DNA from: Candidatus Aminicenantota bacterium
GTDB lineage: Bacteria > Acidobacteriota > Aminicenantia > Aminicenantales > Aminicenantaceae
NCBI GenBank assembly: GCA_030620655.1
Contig: JAUXEH010000108.1
Span: 1-9,094, forward strand
DNA length: 9,094 nt
Reading direction: 5' to 3'
Shown: piece by piece, positions 1-6,760 of the stretch
Position numbering within the stretch: the stretch's first letter is position 1
How the letters are laid out: every line of letters starts with the position of its first letter
The notes under the pieces: model-generated
Databases searched by the model: none
The model's input: only the letters and a program-made list of their open reading frames with translations
Told to the model about the DNA's origin: nothing
Position numbers and translations under genes: made by a program

Positions 1-57
1 AATATCAAGGGATTACATGTGAATTATCCAGGTAAATCAATACGAAAGGAATAATAC

Positions 58-1248
58 ATGTGTGATTTGAGGGAGGTTTTTATCGTAGGTGCGGCGCGTA
101 CGCCGATCGGCGCCTTTCTGGGTTCACTCAAGAAATTCAAGGCGCCTGACCTGGGCGGAATAGCCATCAAGGAGGCCCTGGAACGGGCGGGTGTCCCCGG
201 TGAAGACGTGGATGAAGTCATCATGGGAAACGTGGTTTCCGCGGGCATCGGACAGGCCCCGGCCAAGCAGGCGCTGGTCAAGGGCGGGATCCCTTACACC
301 GTCAACAGCTTCGCCGTGAACAAGGTGTGCGGATCCGCTCTCAAGGCCGTGGAGCTGGCCGCCCAGGCGATCTGGCTCGAAGAGCGGGAGATCGTCGTGG
401 CCGGAGGCATGGAGAGCATGAGCCAGGCCCCACACCTCATGTGGGGTGCCCGCGAGGGCGTCAAGATGGGCGACATCACCTCTAAGGATGCCATGATCCT
501 TGACGGGCTGTGGTGTGCCTTCGACTGCCACCACATGGGTATCACCGGAGAGGTCATCGTCGATAAATTCGGCGCCACCCGGGAAGAACAGGACGCCTAT
601 GCCGTGAGCAGCCATCAGAAGGCCAGGCATGCCATCGAAAAGGGCTATCTCAAGGAAGAGATCGTGCCTGTCGAGGTGCCTCAGAGGAAAGGCGATCCCA
701 TCCTGTTCGGGGTGGACGAAGGCCCGCGCGCGGATGCTTCGGTCGAGAAACTGGCCCGCCTGCGCCCGGTTTTCAAGAAGGATGGGACAGTCACGGCCGG
801 AAACGCGTCTTCTCTAAATGACGCAGGCGCGGCCGTGGTCGTGGCCTCGGCGGATGCCGTCAAAGAGAGGGGCCTGACACCCTTGGCCAGGATTTTGGGC
901 AGTGCCGCCAACGCACTGGAGCCTGAGATGGTGATGTATGCACCCAAGGGAGCCATCGAGAAGCTGCTGGGCAAGGTGGGATGGGACATCGCGGATGTGG
1001 ACCTGTTCGAGATCAACGAGGCGTTTTCCAGCCAGATGGTGGTCCTGCTGCGGGAGCTCAACCTGGACAAGGAAAAGGTCAATGTGCATGGAGGGGCCGT
1101 GGCCCTGGGGCACCCCATTGGAGCCACGGGAGCACGCATCCTGATCACACTGATCTACGCCTTGAAACACCGCGGTTTGAGCAAAGGGATCGCGGCCCTG
1201 TGCCTGGGCGGCGGGGACGCCATCGCCATGGCCATCGAGATAGTCTAG
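58..1248 (+). CDS. Acetyl-CoA acetyltransferase (thiolase)
   Basis: This 396-residue protein is a full-length thiolase of the acetyl-CoA acetyltransferase type. It condenses two acetyl-CoA to acetoacetyl-CoA, or cleaves acetoacetyl-CoA in the reverse direction, in the cytoplasm. The acyl-accepting cysteine is Cys91 in NKVCGSALKAV. The GGMESMS motif follows at 116-122, NEAF at 320-323, the catalytic His352 in GHPIGATGAR, and the second catalytic Cys382 in CLGGGDAIA. That last motif departs slightly from the textbook C-x-G-G-G-x-G, with Ala at the final Gly, but all catalytic residues are present. The start is fixed by AAAGGA at 45-50, seven bases before the ATG. The gene sits 13 bases before a 3-hydroxybutyryl-CoA dehydrogenase, which supports a C4 acyl-CoA role: butyrate or polyhydroxybutyrate synthesis, or short-chain beta-oxidation. 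Direction and exact chain length cannot be read from sequence. The family call is firm; the substrate is less certain. Confidence 0.95.
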   Translation: MCDLREVFIVGAARTPIGAFLGSLKKFKAPDLGGIAIKEALERAGVPGEDVDEVIMGNVVSAGIGQAPAKQALVKGGIPYTVNSFAVNKVCGSALKAVELAAQAIWLEEREIVVAGGMESMSQAPHLMWGAREGVKMGDITSKDAMILDGLWCAFDCHHMGITGEVIVDKFGATREEQDAYAVSSHQKARHAIEKGYLKEEIVPVEVPQRKGDPILFGVDEGPRADASVEKLARLRPVFKKDGTVTAGNASSLNDAGAAVVVASADAVKERGLTPLARILGSAANALEPEMVMYAPKGAIEKLLGKVGWDIADVDLFEINEAFSSQMVVLLRELNLDKEKVNVHGGAVALGHPIGATGARILITLIYALKHRGLSKGIAALCLGGGDAIAMAIEIV

Positions 1249-1261
1249 ATGAGGAGATAAC

Positions 1262-2113
1262 ATGGAAATCAAAAAAATTGCTGTCATCGGCGCCGGCACC
1301 ATGGGAACCGGGATCGCCCAGGTGGCCGCCACCTCCGGCTTTGACGTGATTCTCAACGAGGTGGACGAGAATTCCCTGCAGCGTTCGCTCAAGATCATGG
1401 ACAAGAGCCTGAGCAAGCTCCAGGAGAAGGGCCGCCTGTCCGAGGACAAGGACGTCGTGCTGGCCCGGATCGCGGCCACGACCAAGCTGGAAGACTGCGC
1501 CGGGGCGGATTTTGTGGTGGAGGCGGTGTTCGAGAGTTTCGATGTGAAGAAGGACGTGCTGGTCAAGCTGGACCAGATGCTGCGGCCCGAGGTAATCATC
1601 GGCTCCAACACGTCTTCCATCTCCATAACCCGCCTAGCCGCCTTGACCGGCCGGCCGGAGAGGTTCATGGGCATGCACTTCATGAATCCGGTGCCGCTCA
1701 TGAAGCTGGTGGAGCTGATCAAGGGGATCGCCACTTCCCAGGAGGCCTATGATGTGGTCAAGGGTCTGGCTGAAAAGATGGGCAAGGTCCCGGTGGAGGC
1801 CAACGATTATCCGGGTTTTATAGCCAACCGCATCCTTATCCCCATGATCAATGAGGCCGTCTGTGCCCTGATGGAAGGGGTGGGAACGGTCGAGGCCATC
1901 GACGAGGTGATGAAGCTGGGGATGAACCATCCCATGGGACCGCTGGCCCTGGCCGACTTGATCGGACTGGATGTCGTCCTGTTCATCATCGAGGTTCTGT
2001 ACGACGGCTTCAAGGATCCCAAGTACCGGCCCTGCCCGCTGCTCAGGAAGATGGTTGATGCCGGCTACCTGGGCCGCAAGTCCGGGAAGGGCTTTTACGA
2101 CTACAGCAATTAA
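1262..2113 (+). CDS. 3-hydroxybutyryl-CoA dehydrogenase
   Basis: This 283-residue protein has the usual length of single-domain-pair 3-hydroxyacyl-CoA dehydrogenases. It interconverts acetoacetyl-CoA and 3-hydroxybutyryl-CoA using NAD(H) or NADP(H). The N-terminal Rossmann fold opens with IGAGTMGTGIAQ at 9-20, giving the G-x-G-x-x-G dinucleotide loop. Catalytic positions match the family with correct spacing: Ser118 in NTSS, His139 in HFMNP, Glu151, and Asn189 in FIANR. The C-terminal dimerisation domain ends with the usual GRKSGKGFYDY motif at 271-281. A GAGGAG Shine-Dalgarno at 1251-1256 sets the start, 13 bases after the thiolase stop, so the two are surely co-transcribed. No crotonase or acyl-CoA dehydrogenase is in the window; these could lie upstream. 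The symbol hbd is often used for such genes, but cofactor and direction are unknown here. Confidence 0.95.
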   Translation: MEIKKIAVIGAGTMGTGIAQVAATSGFDVILNEVDENSLQRSLKIMDKSLSKLQEKGRLSEDKDVVLARIAATTKLEDCAGADFVVEAVFESFDVKKDVLVKLDQMLRPEVIIGSNTSSISITRLAALTGRPERFMGMHFMNPVPLMKLVELIKGIATSQEAYDVVKGLAEKMGKVPVEANDYPGFIANRILIPMINEAVCALMEGVGTVEAIDEVMKLGMNHPMGPLALADLIGLDVVLFIIEVLYDGFKDPKYRPCPLLRKMVDAGYLGRKSGKGFYDYSN

Positions 2114-2133
2114 ATTGAGAGTGTGAGGAATAA

Positions 2134-3171
2134 ATGAGTGAACAAAAAGTCGGCAACGACTCCCGCAGCAAAGCCATAGATGCCGCCATATCGCAGATCG
2201 AGAAACAGTTCGGCAAGGGCGCCGTGATGAAAATGGGCCAGAAGGCAGGGGCCCAGGAGGTCCCGCCCATCCCCACCGGGTCGATCGCCTTTGACCTGGC
2301 GCTGGGGATCGGAGGCTTCCCGCGCGGCCGCGTCGTTGAGATCTTCGGTCCTGAAGCCACGGGGAAGACTACCCTGGCCGTGCACGTGATCGCCGAAGCG
2401 CAGAAGCAGGGGGGGCAGGCGGCCTTTATCGATGCCGAGCACGCCCTGGATCCCAAATACGCCGCCAGCATCGGCGTGGACGTGGACAACCTGCTCATCT
2501 CGCAGCCGGATTACGGGGAACAGGCGCTGGAGATCGCCGAGGTCCTGGTGCGGAGCGGGGCGGTGGATGTCATCGTAGTGGATTCGGTGGCGGCACTGGT
2601 CCCCAAGGCAGAGCTGGAGGGGGAAATGGGCGATGCCCACATGGGCCTCCAAGCCCGGCTCATGTCCCAGGCCCTGCGCAAACTCACCGCCATCGTCAGC
2701 CGGTCCAAGACCTGCTTCATCTTTGTCAACCAGCTCCGCGAAAAGATCGGCTTTTTCCTGGGGAACCCGGAGACCACCACCGGCGGCCGGGCGCTCAAGT
2801 TCTATTCCTCCCTGCGTATCGACATCCGGCGCGTGGCCGCCTTGAAAGACGGTGACCAGGTGGTGGGCAACCGGGTCAAGGTCAAGATCGTCAAGAACAA
2901 GATGGCCCCGCCCTTCCGGCTCGCTCAGTTCGACATCATCTATGGGGAAGGCATCTCGCGGGAAGGCGACCTCGTCGACTGCGGTTTGGAGGCTGGCCTG
3001 GTGGAGAGGACCGGGACCTGGTATTCCTACAAGGGGGAGCGGCTGGGCCAGGGTCGGGAGAACGTCAAGAAGCTTCTCAAAGAGCGCCCGGAGATGGCGG
3101 ACGAGCTGGACCGGTTGATCCGCATCAAGGTCGGCCTCATCAAGGAAGAACCGCCGACGGAAAAGCCGTAG
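2134..3171 (+). CDS. recA: RecA recombinase
   Basis: RecA binds single-stranded DNA as an ATP-dependent filament, pairs homologous DNA for recombinational repair, and triggers LexA-type self-cleavage where an SOS system exists. At 345 residues this is full length. The Walker A loop is GPEATGKTT at 72-80, the catalytic Glu102 lies in FIDAEHALDP, and the Walker B Asp150 ends VIVVD. Loop L1 keeps Met170 in GDAHMGL, the DNA-intercalating position. Loop L2 begins at NQLREKIG (199-206) and continues with FFLGNPETTTGG, where most RecA proteins read VMFG rather than FFLG. The interface lysines in KIVKNK (251-256) are present. The C-terminal tail is short and only weakly acidic (KEEPPTEKP), unlike the strongly acidic E. 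coli tail. The start is set by GAGGAA at 2125-2130. Only 20 bases separate it from the dehydrogenase gene, so it is probably the third gene of that operon. Gene identity is certain; how it is regulated is open. Confidence 0.98.
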   Translation: MSEQKVGNDSRSKAIDAAISQIEKQFGKGAVMKMGQKAGAQEVPPIPTGSIAFDLALGIGGFPRGRVVEIFGPEATGKTTLAVHVIAEAQKQGGQAAFIDAEHALDPKYAASIGVDVDNLLISQPDYGEQALEIAEVLVRSGAVDVIVVDSVAALVPKAELEGEMGDAHMGLQARLMSQALRKLTAIVSRSKTCFIFVNQLREKIGFFLGNPETTTGGRALKFYSSLRIDIRRVAALKDGDQVVGNRVKVKIVKNKMAPPFRLAQFDIIYGEGISREGDLVDCGLEAGLVERTGTWYSYKGERLGQGRENVKKLLKERPEMADELDRLIRIKVGLIKEEPPTEKP

Positions 3172-3195
3172 GACACCTTCCTGCCGGGCCCCGTA

Positions 3196-5292
3196 TCATT
3201 TCTTCCTGAGGGCTTCCAGTTTCTCGCGGACACCGGGGATCTTGGGATCCAGTTCCAGGGCCCTCTGGAACAAATCGGCCGCCCTGGCCATGTCTCCCAG
3301 GCTCAAATACATATCGCCGACCTCTGCGTGCAGGAGCGCGTTTTCCGGGTTGAGCTCCAGGGCAATGCCGGCCAGGGCTTTCAGCTCCTCGATCTTTCCG
3401 GAATCCTTCAGGCGCTCGGCTTGATATTCGAAGTGGCCCAGGGGGATCGGACTGAGGGCATGCGCCTGTCTATAGAGGGCCCGGGACTGCTCCACATCCC
3501 CCTTCCGCATATGCGCCACGGCCATCCCCAGGAAGAGCTCCGGGTGACTGGGATAGAGGGCGGCACTCAGGCCCAGGATCTCCAGGCTCTTGTCCGGGTC
3601 TTCCGCTTCCAGATAGAAGTCCGCGGCGTCGATCATTTCCCGGGAGAGATCCGGGACGATGCGCGCTCCGGAAAACCGCCCCCGCAGGGTCTTGCCGAGC
3701 GCCTGGAAATCAGAATCGGGGGTGATCACGAGCTTGCGAACCTGCTCTGTGTAGGTCTGGGCCCAGTCCTCCTGCCAGGCCCGGATCAGCTGCATCAGGG
3801 GCTCGGAGATGGAGAAGCCCGAGTGCGCCATCTTCTGGTAGTCGGACAGGAAAGCCAGGGGATCCTGCCGGTAGCTTGCCCACCGCTCCGCCCCCATGGC
3901 CTCATGGAGCACGGAGGCCATGTGTGTGCCCACCCTTACAAAAGCCTCGTTTTCAACGGGATGGAATCCGCCCTCCACGGCAGCCTTGGCCGTCATGGGA
4001 TCGGTGCGGATGAAATCGGGGTCGACATGGGTTCGGAAATAGGCGAAGGCCTGCTCCAGCTCCTGCTCATCTTCGGTCAGGGCCTGCCTGAGGAAGTCAA
4101 AGCGGCTCATGCCCTCGAAGGCCAGTTGGGAGCAGGTGTTGTAGAGGATCTGCTCCAGCGAGTCCGGCAGGTAGGCCCTGCTGTCCAGGTCTTCCTCGAG
4201 AACGAGCTCTGCCAGGCGCCGCACGTAGGGCATGAGGCCGGCACCCTCCAGTTTGGCGCCGATCGCGACAGCGAAGCCTTCGTTCGGAAAGATCAGGAGA
4301 TAGGTCCGGGTTTCGGGCTGAGAACCGCCGTGGCTCACCTGGAAATGGCCCTTCCAGGGCCGGACGTTCCAGCCCATGCCATAGCCCGTGAACCGGCCTT
4401 GGCGGGTGGCCATGGAGATGAACATCTGCTGCCAGGTTCCCGGCTCAAGCATCCTGCCTTCGCAGACCGCCTCGGCGTATTTCAGCAGGTCCGGGATGGT
4501 GGAGCGCATCCCCCCGCCCCCCAACCGGCTGGAGATGTCCACATACTCGGAGTTCTTGACCTCCCCCTTGATCAGCCTGTATCCCCGGACCCGGTGGGAG
4601 ATGAGGTCTGTGGGATCATCCAGGCGGGAGCTGTCCATACCCAGGGGTTGGAGGATGTTTTCCCGCAGATAGCGGCCGAACGGCTGTCCTGATGCGGCCT
4701 CGACGACTGCCGCCAGCAGGTTGAACCCGTAGCTGGAATAGTGATATTTGGTGCCGGGCTCGGCCACGAGCTCGAAGTCCTGGAAGATGGCCAGGGCCTC
4801 CCTGGTGTCCTTGGGATCCTTTATGTGACTCTCCAGGTCATAGTTCCTGTAATGGCTGATGCCTCCCAAGTGCCCCAGCAGGAGGCGCACGGTCACCGGC
4901 CACTCCTTTCGGGGGAAGTCGGGCACATAGGCCTGCACTTCGGCCTCCAGGTCGATCTTTCCCTGCTCCACCAGCTGCAGCACGGCCAAGGCGGTGAAGG
5001 TCTTGGAGACGGAGGCCAGGCGATACGCGCTGTCCGGCCCGGCAGGGACCAGGTTTTCCAGGTCGGCGAATCCGTACCCCTGGGCCCAGGAGAAACCGTC
5101 CTTAAGGAAACCGATGGTAAGGCCTGGGATGTGGTCCTGTACCATCCGGGATTCAACATACTCGGAGAAGGCTGCGATGGCCTGGGCGAACTCATCTGGG
5201 GTAGTCTTGCCCGTGGCCGGAGAGCAGCCCTGGAAGCTCAGGGCGATGCAGAATATCCCCACGAGAAGCAGGCGTTTGCATGAAATGTGCAT
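3196..5292 (-). CDS. Putative lipoprotein: class C beta-lactamase-like serine hydrolase with C-terminal TPR repeats
   Basis: This 698-residue protein begins with a signal sequence (hydrophobic core about 8-20) and a possible lipobox ending at Cys23 (SFQGC); Phe at -3 makes the lipobox imperfect. Residues about 35-365 form a beta-lactamase/transpeptidase-like domain. Ser94 and Lys97 form the S-x-x-K catalytic motif in RLASVSKTF. Tyr185 in YHYSSYGFN is the class C Y-x-N equivalent, with Ser at the usual Asn, and HGG at 321-323 is the third motif. The HLGGISHY stretch at 141-148 is typical of the esterase/peptidase/LACTB-like branch. Residues about 370-550 are helical and unassigned, and about 553-685 hold TPR-like repeats. 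Family members include D-amino acid peptidases, esterases and penicillin-binding-like enzymes, so the substrate cannot be named and antibiotic resistance should not be assumed. The gene follows the NhaC-type carrier gene by 9 bases, with AAGGAAG overlapping the carrier's stop, so it is most likely part of that operon. Confidence 0.85.
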   Translation of the reverse strand: MHISCKRLLLVGIFCIALSFQGCSPATGKTTPDEFAQAIAAFSEYVESRMVQDHIPGLTIGFLKDGFSWAQGYGFADLENLVPAGPDSAYRLASVSKTFTALAVLQLVEQGKIDLEAEVQAYVPDFPRKEWPVTVRLLLGHLGGISHYRNYDLESHIKDPKDTREALAIFQDFELVAEPGTKYHYSSYGFNLLAAVVEAASGQPFGRYLRENILQPLGMDSSRLDDPTDLISHRVRGYRLIKGEVKNSEYVDISSRLGGGGMRSTIPDLLKYAEAVCEGRMLEPGTWQQMFISMATRQGRFTGYGMGWNVRPWKGHFQVSHGGSQPETRTYLLIFPNEGFAVAIGAKLEGAGLMPYVRRLAELVLEEDLDSRAYLPDSLEQILYNTCSQLAFEGMSRFDFLRQALTEDEQELEQAFAYFRTHVDPDFIRTDPMTAKAAVEGGFHPVENEAFVRVGTHMASVLHEAMGAERWASYRQDPLAFLSDYQKMAHSGFSISEPLMQLIRAWQEDWAQTYTEQVRKLVITPDSDFQALGKTLRGRFSGARIVPDLSREMIDAADFYLEAEDPDKSLEILGLSAALYPSHPELFLGMAVAHMRKGDVEQSRALYRQAHALSPIPLGHFEYQAERLKDSGKIEELKALAGIALELNPENALLHAEVGDMYLSLGDMARAADLFQRALELDPKIPGVREKLEALRKK
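3238..3636 (-). repeat. TPR repeat region of the serine hydrolase lipoprotein
   Basis: Residues about 553-685 contain roughly four 34-residue helix-turn-helix units. The clearest is the last one, about 653-685, with the TPR pattern of small and aromatic positions (GDMYLSLGDMARAADLF and ALELDP). Earlier units at about 586-616 (GMAVAHMRKGDVEQSRALY) and 620-650 (ALELNPE) are recognisable; the first, from about 553, is weaker. TPRs usually bind partner proteins or peptides, so this end probably docks the enzyme on another envelope component. The partner is unknown. Confidence 0.75.
3643..4185 (-). other. Unassigned middle region of the serine hydrolase lipoprotein
   Basis: Residues about 370-550 join the hydrolase domain to the TPR repeats and belong to no domain I can name with confidence. 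The region looks mainly helical. A stretch at about 449-487 (VGTHMASVLHEAMG, then DPLAFLSDYQ) recalls the distal part of some zincin-like peptidase folds, where a V-G-x-x-M-A helix is followed by a second helix ending in F-x-x-x-Y. No H-E-x-x-H metal site is present here, so if the relationship is real the segment is not an active metallopeptidase. Confidence 0.4.
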
Positions 5293-5296
5293 TTCG

Positions 5297-5303
5297 CTTC
5301 CTT
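5297..5303 (-). promoter_or_regulatory. Shine-Dalgarno overlapping the upstream stop codon
   Basis: On the minus strand the carrier gene ends TAA and the sequence AAGGAAG starts on the second base of that stop, four bases before the ATG of the serine hydrolase gene. This layout allows ribosomes finishing the carrier to start on the hydrolase, and it decides the hydrolase start codon. Confidence 0.8.
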
Positions 5304-6717
5304 ACAGGGCGAACCCGAACAGGAGATAAAGCGCCAGGGCCATGCCCCCGGCGATCAGGGCATAGGGGATCTGGGTTCGCACATGATCGATGTGGTCGGT
5401 GGCCGCCGCCATGGAGGAGATGATGGTGGTGTCCGAGATGGGAGAGCAGTGGTCGCCGAACACGCCGCCTCCGAGGACCGCGGCCAGGACAAGCCCGGGG
5501 TGGAGCCCGATGATCTGGATCATGGGCACGGCGATAGGCACCATGATGGCGAAGGTCCCCCATGAGGTCCCGGTGGAGAAAGCGATGAAGCAGGAGGTGA
5601 GGAACAGGATGGCCGGGATCACACCCCGGGGGAGGGTCGCCTCGGCGGCCTGGGCCACAAACGGCCCTGTACCCAGGGCCTCACATGTGTCGCCGATGGC
5701 AAAGGCCAGCATCATGAGGGCCGCCACCGGGATCAGCCCCCCCACTCCCTTCATGAAGATGTCCGTGATCTCCTTCATGTTCAGGATCCCCTGGGCCCGG
5801 TAGGCAACCGCCCCGGCCACCAGTCCCAGGATGACCGCCCACAGCACCGCGAGGGAACCCGAGCCGTCCATGAGATTGCCCCCGCCGGTGATGAAGAGCA
5901 CGATGGGCATGGAGACCACCATCACCACCACGGGGATGAGCATGTTCAGGGGCCGGAGCGGGATCCCCTCTTTTGCCGGCATCATGATGACGTCATCCGA
6001 GACCAAGGGTTCCGCCCCGTCGCGCAGCAGTTTTCCCGTCTCCTGCACCCGTTTTTCCGCGGCCCGCATGGGCCCCAGGTCACGGCCCGAGAGGACCACG
6101 GCCAGCACCAGCCCCACGGCCAGCAGTGCATAGAAATTGAAGGGGATGGAGGACACGAACATGCGGACCGGCTCCTCGACTCCCTGGGTGGCCAGGAGGC
6201 CCAGGACAAAGGCCCCCCAAGCGTTCAGGGGGATGAGGACGCATTTGGGGGCCGAGGTGGAGTCGAGAATGTAGCTGAGTTTTTCCCGCGAGATCCGGAG
6301 CTTGTCGAAGATGGGTCGGGACACGGCTCCGGACACCAGGACGCAGATGCTGGATTCGATGAAGATCACCACACCCAAGAACCAGGCCAGCACTCCTGCG
6401 GAGCGCCGGGTCTTGATCAGTCCATTCTCCACGATCCAGTTCACGAACCCTTTCATCCCTCCCGAATACTGGGTGAAGGTGATGATGGCGCCGATCATGG
6501 CGCTGAACAGGATCACGCGGGTGTTGTCGGCGTCCGCGAAGACCAGCACCAGGGCGTTGACCGTGCGGATGATGCCTGTCACGGGATTCCCGCCGCTGAT
6601 GATGGTCCAGCCCAGCCAGATGCCCACGGTCAGCGAGAGGTAGACGTGTTTGGTCTTTATGGCCAGGAAGATGGCCAGCACCGGTGGGAGCACGGAAAGC
6701 CAGCCAAAGGTGTCCAT
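5302..6717 (-). CDS. NhaC-family Na+/H+ antiporter-type carrier
   Basis: This 471-residue integral membrane protein has about eleven or twelve hydrophobic segments spread across its length. It belongs to the NhaC family of the ion transporter superfamily, which exchanges Na+ for H+ or couples these ions to small organic acids, as in malate/lactate exchange by MleN. The family signature regions are AFSTGTSWGTFAIMVPIA at 379-396 and GGGVFGDHCSPISDTTI at 416-432; these carry the conserved polar residues of the transport path. A long, charged cytoplasmic-type loop lies at about 211-256. The N-terminus (MDTFGWLSVLPPVLAIFLAI) runs straight into the first membrane span, supporting this ATG. No Shine-Dalgarno sequence precedes it and no alternative in-frame start exists upstream before a stop codon. 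It is the first gene of a two-gene unit with the serine hydrolase lipoprotein. True substrate unknown: Na+/H+ exchange is the default, and transport of a hydrolysis product is possible. Confidence 0.9.
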   Translation of the reverse strand: MDTFGWLSVLPPVLAIFLAIKTKHVYLSLTVGIWLGWTIISGGNPVTGIIRTVNALVLVFADADNTRVILFSAMIGAIITFTQYSGGMKGFVNWIVENGLIKTRRSAGVLAWFLGVVIFIESSICVLVSGAVSRPIFDKLRISREKLSYILDSTSAPKCVLIPLNAWGAFVLGLLATQGVEEPVRMFVSSIPFNFYALLAVGLVLAVVLSGRDLGPMRAAEKRVQETGKLLRDGAEPLVSDDVIMMPAKEGIPLRPLNMLIPVVVMVVSMPIVLFITGGGNLMDGSGSLAVLWAVILGLVAGAVAYRAQGILNMKEITDIFMKGVGGLIPVAALMMLAFAIGDTCEALGTGPFVAQAAEATLPRGVIPAILFLTSCFIAFSTGTSWGTFAIMVPIAVPMIQIIGLHPGLVLAAVLGGGVFGDHCSPISDTTIISSMAAATDHIDHVRTQIPYALIAGGMALALYLLFGFAL

Positions 6718-6730
6718 GGGGATTGTAAAA

Positions 6731-6760
6731 CATATAGCACCCGGCCCTGACTCTTGTCAA
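6731..6760 (-). promoter_or_regulatory. Leftward sigma-70-like promoter for the carrier operon
   Basis: Reading leftwards, a perfect -35 TTGACA (6760-6755) is followed after 18 bases by TATATG (6736-6731). The -10 hexamer is preceded by TG and one base, making it an extended -10. Initiation would be expected about seven bases beyond the -10, only a few bases before the ATG at 6717. The -35 overlaps that of the rightward promoter. Confidence 0.6.

Noticed and set aside
10..29. Imperfect inverted repeat GGAT...ATCC around ACATGT upstream of the thiolase, a possible operator.
   Set aside because: Only four base pairs form the outer arms and the centre is a common short palindrome. The AT-rich 57-base edge may hold a promoter or operator, but nothing matches well enough to call.
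814..1734. A 306-codon open frame on the - strand spanning the thiolase and dehydrogenase genes.
   Set aside because: It is antisense to two well-supported genes and crosses their junction; the translation shows low-complexity Ser/Thr and His/Gln patterns typical of shadow frames.
3143..3182. Possible terminator after recA, from AGGAAG pairing with CTTCCT around a small ACGG/CCGT hairpin.
   Set aside because: The arms are short, the loop is long, most of it is inside the coding region and no T-run follows on either strand.
3328..4692. A 454-codon open frame on the + strand opposite the serine hydrolase gene.
   Set aside because: It lies wholly antisense to a gene with clear catalytic motifs, its translation is rich in Gly, His, Leu and Pro without any recognisable domain, and long antisense frames are expected in GC-rich coding DNA.
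3196..5292. Reading the serine hydrolase as an antibiotic resistance beta-lactamase.
   Set aside because: The Y-x-N position has Ser, the family is broad (esterases, D-peptidases, LACTB-like), and the fusion to TPRs points to a housekeeping or signalling role.
6080..6760. A 226-codon - strand frame overlapping the start of the carrier gene.
   Set aside because: It is in another frame of the same strand as the NhaC-type gene and is an Arg/Gly/His-rich shadow with no domain.
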